This document shows positions 41,899 through 50,493 of a DNA stretch of 64,000 bases, piece by piece. The notes beneath the pieces are model-generated. The model had not been told where the DNA came from and did no database searches. It saw nothing but the letters and a program-made list of their open reading frames with translations. Numbering within the stretch: the stretch's first letter is position 1; every line of letters begins with the position of its first letter. The translations under genes were made by a program, and so were the position numbers. This DNA is from Noviherbaspirillum suwonense. GTDB taxonomy: Bacteria > Pseudomonadota > Gammaproteobacteria > Burkholderiales > Burkholderiaceae_D. The DNA lies in contig NZ_FXUL01000004.1 in assembly GCF_900182955.1 (NCBI RefSeq), positions 124,001 through 188,000 of the forward strand. The letters are read 5' to 3'.

Positions 41899-41940
41899 GT
41901 TGTCTGCAGAAGCCGCTGAATAGCGGCTTCTGCAGACAAC
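41899..41940. repeat. perfect 19-bp inverted repeat (hairpin)
   Basis: A stem of 19 perfectly paired bases, beginning GTTGTCTGCAG, encloses a GAAT loop, 17 bases after the decayed tRNA. No T tract follows on the plus strand. It may be an old tRNA transcript terminator or a protein-binding/recombination site. Confidence 0.8.
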
Positions 41941-42070
41941 ACGGGAAGAGTTGTAAGGTTTCTTGAAGTAGTCCCATTCCTACAAGGCTTTAAGCCTTTC
42001 TCCGACTGGTGGTCGCTGGGCAAACCGTTAAGATGAACCCGTCTCCTCCACCTCCCTTAAGGATGGATCT

Positions 42071-42099
42071 GGCCCGCCGATGTTCGCGGGCCTTTTTTT
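42071..42099 (+). terminator. strong terminator with no annotated gene upstream
   Basis: A 7-bp GC stem (GGCCCGC / GCGGGCC) with an eight-base loop is followed by seven T residues. The nearest plus-strand transcription unit upstream is tRNA-Ser, 1.7 kb away and already terminated. It either ends an unannotated small RNA lying in about 41945-42099 or is the ancestral terminator of the tRNA-Ser transcript. Confidence 0.8.
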
Positions 42100-42168
42100 A
42101 TTACGGCGTCAAGGAGCCTGCGGAAAAAACGGGACGCAGCCAGTCAAATGCAGTAAATTCGCCAGATC

Positions 42169-42558
42169 ATGGATCGTCGCAATACGCCATTCAGGAATCG
42201 TGTGCAAGCCAGGGTGCGCCAGTTCTGGCGGCTGGCCGTGCCGTTCTGGCTGTTCCGGGATGCGCACCATGGAACCGTGGAGCAGCGCATTGCGAATTAC
42301 CGGTTCAATCGCGCGCAGCGCAACATCCTCCCGTTCTACATGCTCAAGTGGCTGGGCATTGCCACCTGCCTGCTGAAGATGACCGAGTTGCTGTCCGGGC
42401 TGATGCTCAGCACCCAGGCGCAGGCCCAATCCCAGGGCGCGGACCACCTGTTCGCCGCGCTGCTGTGCATGGGCGCGGGCATCGCCTTCGCGTTTTCCTG
42501 CATCGTCCTTCTGATGCTTGCCACGAGTTATCTTTACCTGAGCTGCGTCGAGCGCTAG
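42169..42558 (+). CDS. hypothetical membrane protein, two transmembrane segments
   Basis: A 129-residue protein I do not recognise. The N-terminal half is basic (RNRVQARVRQFWRLAVPFWLF and RFNRAQRN) and probably cytoplasmic. Two hydrophobic segments lie at about residues 57-80 and 94-124, joined by a short polar loop rich in Gln and Ala. No conserved motif or signal peptide is visible. GC content and codon use look like the chromosome. It is followed by the crotonase gene 78 bases later, which has its own strong ribosome binding site. Confidence 0.6.
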   Translation: MDRRNTPFRNRVQARVRQFWRLAVPFWLFRDAHHGTVEQRIANYRFNRAQRNILPFYMLKWLGIATCLLKMTELLSGLMLSTQAQAQSQGADHLFAALLCMGAGIAFAFSCIVLLMLATSYLYLSCVER

Positions 42559-42636
42559 GGCCTCTTTGATCGTTGCGATGCCTGTGCGACACTTTGCTCC
42601 CGGCCCACGACGGCCAAACTTCATCCGGGGAGCAGA

Positions 42637-43461
42637 ATGCAGACAGAAGAAAGAGTAACGATCAGCGTGGAGGATGGCGTCGCGCAGGTGAGGCTTAACC
42701 GTCCGGACAAGATGAATGCGCTCGACAGCGCAATGTTCCAGGCGCTGCTGGCGGCGGCGGATCGCCTGCGCCGCGACCGCTCGGTGCGGGCCGTGGTCGT
42801 GGCCGGCGAGGGCAAGGCTTTCTGCGCGGGCCTGGACATGCAGTCCTTCCAGCGCATGCAGGAAGGCGGCAGCGTGAATGCCGACGCCGGCTTCCCTTTC
42901 GACCGCGGCCTGATGCAGCGCACCTTCGGCAGCGCCAACGCGTTCCAGCAGGTGGCGATGATGTGGCGCGACATCCCGGCGCCGGTGATCGCCGCGGTCC
43001 ACGGCGTCGCGTTCGGCGGCGGCCTGCAGATTGCGCTGGGCGCGGACATCCGCCTGATCGCGGCGGATGCGCGCATGTCGGTCATGGAAATGAAATGGGG
43101 ACTGGTGCCGGACATGGGCGGCATCCTGCTGATGCGCGAACTGGCGCGGCATGACGTGGTGCGCGAGCTGACCTTCAGCGGCCGCCAGTTTTCGGGGGAA
43201 GAGGCGGTGCGCATCGGCTTCGCCACCCGGATCGAGGCTGACCCGCTGGCTGCGGCCACCGCGCTTGCGCGGCACATTGCGCAGCAGAGCCCGGACGCGG
43301 TCAGGGCGGCCAAGCGCCTGCTCAACCTGTCATTGCATGCCGACCCGGCGACGGTGCTGCAGGCCGAATCCTATGAACAGGAACGGCTGGTCGGCAGCGC
43401 CAGCCAGGTCGAGGCGGTAATGGCGAACATCGAGAAGCGGCCGCCCCGGTTCAGCGACTGA
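42637..43461 (+). CDS. crotonase/enoyl-CoA hydratase family protein
   Basis: A 274-residue acyl-CoA enzyme of the crotonase fold. The first oxyanion loop is GEGKAFCAGLDMQSF (residues 49-63), the second is HGVAFGGGLQIALGADIRLIA, and MSVMEMKWGLVPDMGGILLMRE contains the usual catalytic acidic positions; ARLSPDAVRAAKRLL-like sequence follows. The ATG at 42637 has GGGGAG upstream. Crotonases include hydratases, isomerases and hydrolases, and the sequence does not decide between them. Other CoA genes lie at 46-49.6 kb but not in the same transcript. Confidence 0.88.
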   Translation: MQTEERVTISVEDGVAQVRLNRPDKMNALDSAMFQALLAAADRLRRDRSVRAVVVAGEGKAFCAGLDMQSFQRMQEGGSVNADAGFPFDRGLMQRTFGSANAFQQVAMMWRDIPAPVIAAVHGVAFGGGLQIALGADIRLIAADARMSVMEMKWGLVPDMGGILLMRELARHDVVRELTFSGRQFSGEEAVRIGFATRIEADPLAAATALARHIAQQSPDAVRAAKRLLNLSLHADPATVLQAESYEQERLVGSASQVEAVMANIEKRPPRFSD

Positions 43462-43467
43462 CGCCGT

Positions 43468-44307
43468 TCAGGCCGGGCTGGCGCCGTCCTTGAGTTCCCG
43501 GAAGTTCATCAGCATGCTGGTCAGGATTGCAGAGAATGCCCTGTGTTCGGGGTCCGCGATGACTGCTTCGATTTGCGCCATGTCGGCCGCGACCTGTTCC
43601 GGCCGCCTCTCCAGCCATACCAGCCGGCGGAACGTGCTTCTGGCGTGGTTGAGCTGTTCGACCTTGTCCGGCTGTATCTGCGAGCTTGTTGAGTGGTGGG
43701 ACAGCGTGGTCACGAAAGGGAACAGCACGGCGGCCTTCAGCCGCCCCTCGCGGATCTGCGCGGCCAGGTACACGTCATATTCGACGTCGACCGGCACGCC
43801 CGCGTCGAGGATGGCGACTATCCTGGGGATGGACCGGGGATTGACGATGTAGGCGTTGGCGCCGAAGAAGGGAATCTTTGCCAGGTCGAGCGGGATGACG
43901 CTTCCGGTTCTCATCAGGTCCTTGCGGTGGAAGTACAGCTTCACCATGTCATCGATGCCGGTCGCGCAGACATCGAGAAACAGCAGGTCCCAGTCGGCTT
44001 CGGGATTCTGCTGCAGCAGGCCATCGACGATTTCGCAGGTGGCGATGCCGAATTCGACATCGTCTTCCAGCACCAGTAGCGGCGTGGAGCGGCCTGCATG
44101 GGCCTCGATCACCGCTTTATGGCTGAGGAAGCAGGCTTTTTCTTCCCTGCTCCTGACGCCGCCAACCGCATGGCGGTCGACGAACTGCGTATCCACCGCC
44201 TCGAAACGCGCCATGTCCCAGCCCGGCCGCGCCACCTTGTCAAAGCTCGCCTCGATGGCCAACCGCCGTTCCACGGCATCGGCGAGATTAATGTACCGGC
44301 ATTGCAT
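43468..44307 (-). CDS. glycosyltransferase family 25 (LPS glycosyltransferase type)
   Basis: A 279-residue glycosyltransferase resembling Lgt/LpsA family 25 enzymes. It starts with the family pattern YINLADAVERR, has EKACFLSHKAVIEAH (residues 56-70) and the LLVLEDDVEF metal/nucleotide-sugar motif with Glu81-Asp82-Asp83, then FFGANAYIVNPRSI, and PVDVEYDVYL with a second acidic pair. These enzymes add sugars to lipooligosaccharide or glycoproteins in the cytoplasm. Donor and acceptor are unknown. It is convergent with the crotonase (six bases between stops) and divergent from a methyltransferase that could act in the same glycan pathway. Confidence 0.87.
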   Translation of the reverse strand: MQCRYINLADAVERRLAIEASFDKVARPGWDMARFEAVDTQFVDRHAVGGVRSREEKACFLSHKAVIEAHAGRSTPLLVLEDDVEFGIATCEIVDGLLQQNPEADWDLLFLDVCATGIDDMVKLYFHRKDLMRTGSVIPLDLAKIPFFGANAYIVNPRSIPRIVAILDAGVPVDVEYDVYLAAQIREGRLKAAVLFPFVTTLSHHSTSSQIQPDKVEQLNHARSTFRRLVWLERRPEQVAADMAQIEAVIADPEHRAFSAILTSMLMNFRELKDGASPA

Positions 44308-44480
44308 ATGCGCTTCCTTTCATCGGGAGAGATTAGAACTGGGGTGGGGATGGCGTTACTACCTTGGGTAACGCCCGCTGCCGATCTGCACCCACAGACA
44401 TCGAAACCTACACTGACACCGTTCTGCCGCGCCCGTCCCGCCAGCGCGCGCCAGGCCGGCCCAACAGGAAAGCGCCTGCC

Positions 44481-45137
44481 ATGCCCAACGACCGAGCCCA
44501 GCCCGCCCGACAGGACGAACAGCCCGTATTCACCGCCGACTGGTTCGAGACAGTCGCCCGGCCGCTGTGGGACCAGTTCATTCCTTCCCTCGAAGCCCGC
44601 CGCGTGCTGGAAGTGGGTTCCTACGAGGGCGCCAGCGCCTGCTACCTGATCGATCATCTTGCCGCGCAGGCGCCGCTGGAAATCCATTGCATCGACGCGT
44701 GGATAGACACCGGAACCTGGAACCGCGCAATCGTCGACATGGCCGAGATCGAGGCCCGGTTCCGGCGCAATACGGCGCTGCTGGTCGCGCGCAGCCCGCA
44801 TCCGGTCACGCTGGAAGTGCACAAGGGGTATTCGGATGTCTGCCTGGCGACGCTGCTGGCGCAGAAGGGCAAGGGCTACTTCGACCTGGTGTATGTCGAT
44901 GGCTCGCACCAGGCCTCGGACGTGCTGGCGGACGCGGTGGTCGGCTTTCAACTGCTGCGGCCCCACGGCATCATGATCTTCGACGACTACCTGTGGCGCG
45001 GCGGGGAAGACAACTACAGCGACCCTGCGATGTGTCCCAAGATGGCCATCGACGCATTCATCAACTGCAACCATGCCAACCTGCGCATCGTCAACGCGCC
45101 GCTCTACCAGATCTACCTGCAAAAGCTGTCCGCCTAG
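44481..45137 (+). CDS. class I SAM-dependent methyltransferase
   Basis: A 218-residue methyltransferase of the Methyltransf_24 type. The SAM-binding motif VLEVGSYEG is at residues 42-50, HCIDAWID is the acidic loop, and YFDLVYVDGSHQASDVLADA with GIMIFDDYLW are the later family motifs seen in cephalosporin-hydroxylase-like and sugar O-methyltransferases. The ATG at 44481 was chosen over 44364 because conservation starts after it. It is divergent from the family 25 glycosyltransferase with 173 bases between them, a layout suggesting a shared role in surface glycans (inference). Confidence 0.85.
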   Translation: MPNDRAQPARQDEQPVFTADWFETVARPLWDQFIPSLEARRVLEVGSYEGASACYLIDHLAAQAPLEIHCIDAWIDTGTWNRAIVDMAEIEARFRRNTALLVARSPHPVTLEVHKGYSDVCLATLLAQKGKGYFDLVYVDGSHQASDVLADAVVGFQLLRPHGIMIFDDYLWRGGEDNYSDPAMCPKMAIDAFINCNHANLRIVNAPLYQIYLQKLSA

Positions 45138-45283
45138 AACCTGCCGGCTTCGCTTCCAGCACCCGGCCGGACCGGGTTGAGTACGCTCAATGCAATGCCC
45201 GGCATCGGGCCGTAGCATGGGGCGCATCCATCGCCCGGCAAGCGCGGGCATTCGTCAAACCGGGAACAGGCATCGGACAGCAA

Positions 45284-46192
45284 GTGAACTGGCTGAAAAC
45301 CACCGGCATGGCCGCCGCCGGCATGCTGGCGCTGGGCATGGGCGCCAGCGCATATGGCAGGGCGCGGTGGAGCCTGCAGACGTCGCGCCTGCTGGGCCGC
45401 CTGGAAGCGGCGCGCGGAGAAACGCGCTTCCAGCCCTATCGCGCCGATGACCTCGACGGCCTGCCGGCGCCGGTGCAGCGTTACTTTCGGGCAGTGCTGG
45501 TCGACGGCCAGCCGGCGATCGGGGCCGTGAACATGCGGCACGAGGGCACATTCAACACCGGCGCCCGCGCCGAAAACTGGAAGCCGTTCACGTCGCGGCA
45601 GCGCGTCGTCATCCATCGTCCGGGATTTGTCTGGGACGCGAAAATCATGATGGCGCCCGGCCTGCCGGTGCGCGTGCACGATGCCTATATCGACGGGCGC
45701 GGTTTCCTTGCCGCGGCGCTGGCCGGCGCGTATCCGGTCGCGGACATGAAGCCGTCGCCGGCGCTGGACGAGGGCGAACTGATGCGTTTCCTCGCCGAGG
45801 CCGCCTGGTATCCGACGGCGCTGCTGCCAGGCCAGGGCGTGCGCTGGGATGCGGTGGATGCGCATTCCGCCCGGGCAACGCTGGCGGACGGAAAGACGTC
45901 CGCAAGCCTGCTGTTCCGGTTCAACGGCGACGGCCTGATCGACACCGTCACCGCCGACGCGCGCGGCCGCACCGTCGGCCGGGATGTGGTGATGACGCCG
46001 TGGCAGGGCAGGTGGTCCGGCTACGCATGGCGGCATCGCATGCTGCTGCCGATGGAAGGCGAGGTCGCCTGGCTGACGCCCGGCAAGCGCCTGCCGTACT
46101 GGCGCGGCAGGGTGCTGGCCCTCGATGTCGAACAAGCGCCGCACGCCGCTGCCGGCAGCGCCGCCGCGACCGGCGCTGCGCCTGCGCGTTAG
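45284..46192 (+). CDS. DUF6544-like conserved protein
   Basis: A 302-residue protein with an N-terminal hydrophobic segment (residues 9-25) that may be a signal or anchor. The remainder resembles the DUF6544/DUF6920 family: LPAPVQRYFRAVL near residue 62, MRHEGTFNTG, WKPFTSRQRVV, FVWDAKI, RVHDAYIDGRG, GELMRFLAEAAWYPTALLPG and PWQGRWSGYAWRHRMLLPMEGEVAWL. The fold is probably beta-rich and ligand-binding, with unknown role. The GTG at 45284 begins just before the hydrophobic segment; the ATG at 45308 is an alternative, and neither has a strong ribosome binding site. Confidence 0.72.
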   Translation: MNWLKTTGMAAAGMLALGMGASAYGRARWSLQTSRLLGRLEAARGETRFQPYRADDLDGLPAPVQRYFRAVLVDGQPAIGAVNMRHEGTFNTGARAENWKPFTSRQRVVIHRPGFVWDAKIMMAPGLPVRVHDAYIDGRGFLAAALAGAYPVADMKPSPALDEGELMRFLAEAAWYPTALLPGQGVRWDAVDAHSARATLADGKTSASLLFRFNGDGLIDTVTADARGRTVGRDVVMTPWQGRWSGYAWRHRMLLPMEGEVAWLTPGKRLPYWRGRVLALDVEQAPHAAAGSAAATGAAPAR

Positions 46193-46259
46193 AATGAATG
46201 CCAGACAATAACCGGCATACGCCTGGCGCGCTGCCCGGGACTTATAACAAGGAGCGCAA

Positions 46260-47153
46260 ATGAAAGATCACCACTGGCGCCGCCAGCTGGAATCCTACGA
46301 TTTCCATTGCACGATCGACCCCCGCCATGCCGACATGGACGCGGAGCGGCATATCAACAACGTTGCCGTCCAGGCGCTGCATGCGGAAGCGCTGATGCGT
46401 TTCCAGACGCAGGCCCGCGATGGCTGGGACCCGGACGGCGCGCTGCTGCATCCGCTGCAGTCGGAAGTCCATTTCCTGAAGGTCACGCATTATCCCGAGC
46501 CGGTACGCTGCGGCGTGCGGCTGCTGTCGGCCGGCAAGCAGGGCTACCGGCTGGCCAGCGCCGTGTTCCAGGGCGGCGCCTGCACCAGCATCCAGGAAAC
46601 CCTGTCGCTGCCCTGGCAGCATGCCGAGCCGGCGCCGCCGGACGCGCTGGCAAGCGGCCTGGCGCCGCTGGTGAACGCGGCAGGCGAGCCGGCGCCCGAG
46701 CCGCTGCCGGCCGATGACGGCCAGCCCTATCCATACCGCTATCGCTCGACCTTCCGTTTCGGCGACCTCGATGCCGACCGCTGCCTGTCGGCGCTGGCCG
46801 TCGCCCGCTTCGTGGAGCAGGGCAGGGTGCATCTGCTGCACCAGGCGGTGGCGTCGTCCGGCATCGACATGCAGGCCGCCGGCCTGGGCCTCCTGGTGGC
46901 GAAGATCACGATCCGCTTTCTTGCGCGGCGCGAAGCCGGCGGCGACGGCTGGCTGCGCGCCCGCCTGCTCAAGCTCGGCAATGCATCGATGCTCCTGCGC
47001 ATCGTGCTCAGCGACCAGCATGGCGACCTTGCCTACGCCGATAACGTGATGCTGTTTGCCGACCGCGCCACCACGCGGCCGGTGACGGTGCCGGCGGCGG
47101 TGCGCGCCTGGCTGGCCGCGGCGCCGCCGGCCGATGGCCATGGAGGGCAATGA
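46260..47153 (+). CDS. acyl-CoA thioesterase with two hotdog domains
   Basis: A 297-residue protein made of two 4HBT-like hotdog domains. The first (about residues 14-125) has [26 protein letters not shown], and the second (about 160-285) has [28 protein letters not shown], both matching the D-x-x-x-H/N-x-x-N substrate loop of thioesterases. Duplicated-hotdog enzymes hydrolyse acyl-CoAs. It has a good AAGGAG ribosome binding site, and its stop overlaps the GGAGGG-led start region of the CoA-transferase gene, so the two are coupled. Confidence 0.82.
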   Translation: MKDHHWRRQLESYDFHCTIDPRHADMDAERHINNVAVQALHAEALMRFQTQARDGWDPDGALLHPLQSEVHFLKVTHYPEPVRCGVRLLSAGKQGYRLASAVFQGGACTSIQETLSLPWQHAEPAPPDALASGLAPLVNAAGEPAPEPLPADDGQPYPYRYRSTFRFGDLDADRCLSALAVARFVEQGRVHLLHQAVASSGIDMQAAGLGLLVAKITIRFLARREAGGDGWLRARLLKLGNASMLLRIVLSDQHGDLAYADNVMLFADRATTRPVTVPAAVRAWLAAAPPADGHGGQ

Positions 47154-47154
47154 C

Positions 47155-48297
47155 ATGGCCGGTCCGCTGCAGGGATTGAAGGTCGTGGAAATGGCGGGCC
47201 TGGGGCCGGCGCCGTTCTGCGCAATGATGCTGGCCGACATGGGCGCTGACGTGGTCCGCATCGAGCGGCCGTCGGCGGCCAGCGTCACCGGCGCGGCGGG
47301 CAGGTTCGACGTCACCGCGCGCGGCAGGCGCGTGCTGGCGCTGGACCTGAAGAACCCGTCGGCGATCGGCGCGGTGCTGGCGCTGGTGGACCGGGCCGAC
47401 GTGCTGATCGAGGGCTTCCGGCCGGGCGTGATGGAACGGCTGGGCCTGGGGCCGGACGTCTGCATGGCGCGGCGGCCGTCGCTGGTCTATGGGCGCATGA
47501 CGGGCTGGGGGCAGACCGGGCCGCTGGCGCGGGCCGCGGGCCATGACATCAACTACATCGCCATCAGCGGCGCGCTGCATGCGATCGGCAGCCAGTCCGC
47601 GCCGCCGGTGCCGCCGCTGAATTACGTCGGCGACTTCGGCGGCGGCGCGATGATGCTGGCCTTCGGCATCCTCTGCGCGCTGCATCATGCGCGCGGCGGC
47701 GGCGCCGGGCAGGTCGTCGACGCGGCGATGACCGACGGCGCGGCGCTGCTCTCGGCGATGATGTACGGCATGCATGCGGCCGGCGCCTGGAGCAACCGCC
47801 GCGGCGAAAACATGCTCGACGGCGGCGCGCATTTCTATGGCTGTTACGCCTGCGCCGACGGCAGGCACGTGTCGATCGGCTCGATCGAGCCGCAGTTCTA
47901 TGCGCAGTTGCTGGAACGCACCGGCATCACGGACCCGGCCTTCGCCGCGCAGCTCGACGCCGCCGCCTGGCCGGCGCTGAAGGTCCGCCTGGCCGAGGTG
48001 TTCCTGACAAAGACACGGGACGAATGGTGCGCGCTGATGGAAGGCAGCGATGTCTGCTTCGCGCCCGTGCTCGACTGGGACGAGGCGCCGCAGCATCCGC
48101 ATAACCTGGCGCGCCAGAGCTTCGTCACGGTGGACGGCGTGGTGCAGCCGGCGCCCGCGCCGCGTTTCAGCGGCACGCCGCCGGCGCCGCCGCGCGGAAC
48201 GGCAGCCGCCAGCGCCGACGCCGCCGCCATCTTCAGCGCATGGGGCATCGCGCCGGGCATGCTGCAGTCGCTGCGCAATGCCGGGCTGGCCGGCTAG
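47155..48297 (+). CDS. CaiB/BaiF CoA-transferase family protein (alpha-methylacyl-CoA racemase type)
   Basis: A 380-residue class III CoA-transferase family member. It begins [35 protein letters not shown] and continues [38 protein letters not shown]-like family text, with [14 protein letters not shown] (His130) and [12 protein letters not shown] (Asp160). The His/Asp pair and the GDFGGG segment point to the AMACR racemase branch, which epimerises 2-methylacyl-CoAs, rather than a formyl- or carnitine-CoA transferase. The ATG at 47155 has GGAGGG seven bases upstream. Downstream is a thiolase, consistent with branched-chain or methyl-branched fatty-acid breakdown. Confidence 0.85.
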   Translation: MAGPLQGLKVVEMAGLGPAPFCAMMLADMGADVVRIERPSAASVTGAAGRFDVTARGRRVLALDLKNPSAIGAVLALVDRADVLIEGFRPGVMERLGLGPDVCMARRPSLVYGRMTGWGQTGPLARAAGHDINYIAISGALHAIGSQSAPPVPPLNYVGDFGGGAMMLAFGILCALHHARGGGAGQVVDAAMTDGAALLSAMMYGMHAAGAWSNRRGENMLDGGAHFYGCYACADGRHVSIGSIEPQFYAQLLERTGITDPAFAAQLDAAAWPALKVRLAEVFLTKTRDEWCALMEGSDVCFAPVLDWDEAPQHPHNLARQSFVTVDGVVQPAPAPRFSGTPPAPPRGTAAASADAAAIFSAWGIAPGMLQSLRNAGLAG

Positions 48298-48376
48298 GCG
48301 GATGCCCGGCGCCATGGTTTTCAGTACACTTGACGACCGAGCAGGCGGCGCGCCGCGCGCCGCCATATAAACAGGG

Positions 48377-48404
48377 GAAGACAACATGAGGAAGACAACA
48401 TGAG
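48377..48404 (+). repeat. 14-bp tandem duplication over the thiolase start region
   Basis: GAAGACAACATGAG occurs twice head to tail (48377-48390 and 48391-48404), duplicating ribosome binding site and ATG. The first ATG (48386) gives a five-codon frame, MRKTT, whose TGA overlaps the thiolase ATG at 48400. Confidence 0.9.
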
Positions 48405-49581
48405 CCAGGCCTATATCGTCGCCGCAGTCCGGACCGCAGGCGGAAAACGCGGGGGTCGGCTGTCCGGCTGGCACCCGGTCGACCTGGCGGCGAAAGTGCT
48501 CGACGCGCTGGTCGACCGCACCGGCATCGACCCGGCCGCGGTCGAGGATGTGATCATGGGCTGCGTCGGCCAGGCCGGCGAGCAGTCCACCAATGTCGGG
48601 CGCAACGCGGTGCTGGCGTCGAAACTGCCCGAATCGGTGCCCGGCACGTCGGTGGACCGGCAGTGCGGATCGTCCCAGCAGGCGCTGCATTTCGCCGCGC
48701 AGGCCGTGATGTCGGGCACGATGGACGTCGTCATCGCCGCCGGCGTGGAAAGCATGAGCCGGGTGCCGATGAACATGCCCAGCGCGCTGCCGCGCAGGAA
48801 CGACCTCGGTTTCTACATGAGTCCCGGCCTGCGTGAGAACTACCCGGATGCGCCGGAATTCAGCCAGTTCATCGGCGCCGAGATGATTGCCCAGAAATAC
48901 AATCTGTCGCGCGACATGCTGGACCAGTATGCATTCGACAGCCACCAGCGGGCCATCGCCGCCAGCCGCGCCGGCGCCTTCAACGACGAGATCCTGGTGC
49001 TGGAGGCGCGCACCGCCGATGGCGACCCCACCGGCGAGATGCATGCGGTGGACGAGGGCATCCGGTTCGAAGCGACGCTGGAAGGCATCCGGAACGTCAA
49101 GCTGCTGCAGGAAGGCGGGCGCATCAGCGCGGCCAACGCCAGCCAGATCTGCGACGGCGCCACCGGCGTCATGGTGGTCAGCGAAAAGGCGCTGAAGGAA
49201 CACGGCCTGGTGCCGCTGGCGCGCATCCACCAGATGACGCTGCTCGGCCACGACCCGGTCGTGATGCTGGAGGCGCCGCTGCCGGCGACGGCCAAGGCGC
49301 TGAAAAAGGCGGGCATGTCGATCGACGACATCGACCTGTTCGAGGTCAACGAGGCATTCGCCTCGGTGCCGCTCGCGTGGCTGCAGGCCACCGGCGCCGA
49401 TCCGGCGCGGCTCAATGTCAACGGTGGCGCGATCGCGCTCGGCCACCCGCTCGGCGCCTCCGGCACCAAGCTGATGACGACGCTGGTGCATGCGCTCGGG
49501 AAGCGCGGCAAGCGCTACGGCCTGCAGACGATGTGCGAGGGCGGCGGCATGGCCAACGTGACGATCGTCGAACGCCTCTAA
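48400..49581 (+). CDS. acetyl-CoA acyltransferase (thiolase)
   Basis: A 393-residue thiolase that cleaves 3-ketoacyl-CoA with CoA, or condenses acetyl-CoAs. The nucleophile Cys89 sits in SVDRQCGSSQQALHFAAQ. NGGAIALGHPLGASG holds the conserved His near residue 348, and MCEGGGMANVTIVERL at the C-terminus holds the general-base Cys379. Sequence style is that of steroid/fatty-acid acyltransferases (FadA/FadI-like). A 102-base gap and a duplicated ribosome binding site precede it. It follows the racemase and thioesterase genes and probably belongs to the same acyl-CoA degradation unit. Confidence 0.92.
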   Translation: MSQAYIVAAVRTAGGKRGGRLSGWHPVDLAAKVLDALVDRTGIDPAAVEDVIMGCVGQAGEQSTNVGRNAVLASKLPESVPGTSVDRQCGSSQQALHFAAQAVMSGTMDVVIAAGVESMSRVPMNMPSALPRRNDLGFYMSPGLRENYPDAPEFSQFIGAEMIAQKYNLSRDMLDQYAFDSHQRAIAASRAGAFNDEILVLEARTADGDPTGEMHAVDEGIRFEATLEGIRNVKLLQEGGRISAANASQICDGATGVMVVSEKALKEHGLVPLARIHQMTLLGHDPVVMLEAPLPATAKALKKAGMSIDDIDLFEVNEAFASVPLAWLQATGADPARLNVNGGAIALGHPLGASGTKLMTTLVHALGKRGKRYGLQTMCEGGGMANVTIVERL

Positions 49582-49678
49582 GCGTAAACGCCGCAGACGG
49601 CAAAGTCCGCCTGGCGCAAGGGCCGCCCGCCGCGGCTCGGGTAGCATCGTGGACGATTCTTACCGTAACGGAGTACTC

Positions 49679-50185
49679 ATGAAAGTCCGCACCCTGCTGC
49701 TGATACTGGTCCTGCTTGCCATCGTCCTCTTCACCGCGCTGAACTGGACGGTGTTTACCACGCCGTCCACGCTGTCGCTGCTCGTGGCCACCGTCGAGGC
49801 GCCGCTGGGCGTGATCATGCTGGGCTTGCTGGTGCTGCTGACCGGCCTGTTCATGATCTTCGCCGGCTACCTGCAGACGTCGACGCTGCTGGAAGCGCGC
49901 CAGCAGACGAAGGCGCTGGAGGCGCAGCGCAAGCTGGCCGACCAGGCCGAGGCGTCCCGCATCACCGACCTGCAGAACCTGCTCAACAGCGCACTGCTCA
50001 AACTGGAGCAGCAGTCGCTCGAAAGCCGCCAGCTCAACAGCGCCAGGCTGGACCAGCTGGAGCAGAACCTGCGCGCCGCGGTCGCCCAGGAAGGGACCAC
50101 GCTGTCGGCCTACATTGGGCAGCTGGAAGACCGGCTGGACAGCCGCGACCGGGCTTCCGGCCTGCCGCCGGTGCGCGGCGGCTGA
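49679..50185 (+). CDS. LapA-like inner membrane protein (DUF1049 type)
   Basis: A 168-residue membrane protein with two hydrophobic helices (residues 3-22 and 42-65) around a short periplasmic loop, LNWTVFTTPSTLSLL, as in LapA/YciS (DUF1049). A long cytoplasmic coiled-coil tail follows, with repeated Leu/Gln heptads (residues 70-160). E. coli LapA helps LapB control LpxC and LPS synthesis; this role is only suggested. The ATG at 49679 has GGAG upstream. Confidence 0.72.
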   Translation: MKVRTLLLILVLLAIVLFTALNWTVFTTPSTLSLLVATVEAPLGVIMLGLLVLLTGLFMIFAGYLQTSTLLEARQQTKALEAQRKLADQAEASRITDLQNLLNSALLKLEQQSLESRQLNSARLDQLEQNLRAAVAQEGTTLSAYIGQLEDRLDSRDRASGLPPVRGG

Positions 50186-50307
50186 CCTGCGCGATCCGGC
50201 CGGCGCCAAGGTGCGCCAGCCCACCGACGCGCGCAGCGGAATCCCGTTAACCTAGACCAGACTCGGACCGGCTCGCCGGTCTGCAACACGCAGTTTTGGA
50301 GGCAATC

Positions 50308-50493
50308 ATGCAAAACCAGGCGCAGGCGGAAACCCTGATCCAGATGACGGAAGTCGATGGCCGGCAATGGCACGTCAGCCAGGTCGGCCAGGCCGAGCCG
50401 CTGGCCTCGTTCGGCGATGTGAATGCGGCAGTGGATTACGCGAGCGAATATGCGCAAAGCAGCGGCGGGCGCATCGTCCAGCATCTTGACTGA
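50308..50493 (+). CDS. small DUF2188-like protein
   Basis: A 61-residue protein with a GGAGG ribosome binding site five bases before the ATG. The text WHVSQVGQAEPLASFGDVNAAVDYASEYAQSSGGRIVQHLD follows the pattern of small DUF2188 proteins (a Trp-containing strand, an alpha helix and a closing Gly-x-x-Val strand). It is not recognisable beyond this. Its end overlaps a TTG start candidate of the following YihY gene by eight bases, so translation may be coupled. Confidence 0.6.
   Translation: MQNQAQAETLIQMTEVDGRQWHVSQVGQAEPLASFGDVNAAVDYASEYAQSSGGRIVQHLD

Noticed and set aside
41696-41977. Minus-strand 93-codon frame across the decayed tRNA and hairpin
   Set aside because: It is composed of tRNA remnant and inverted-repeat sequence and has no domain or good start.
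41950-42060. A tmRNA, 6S RNA or SRP RNA in the gap before 42071
   Set aside because: I could not recognise conserved termini or core motifs of these RNAs. Only the terminator is solid.
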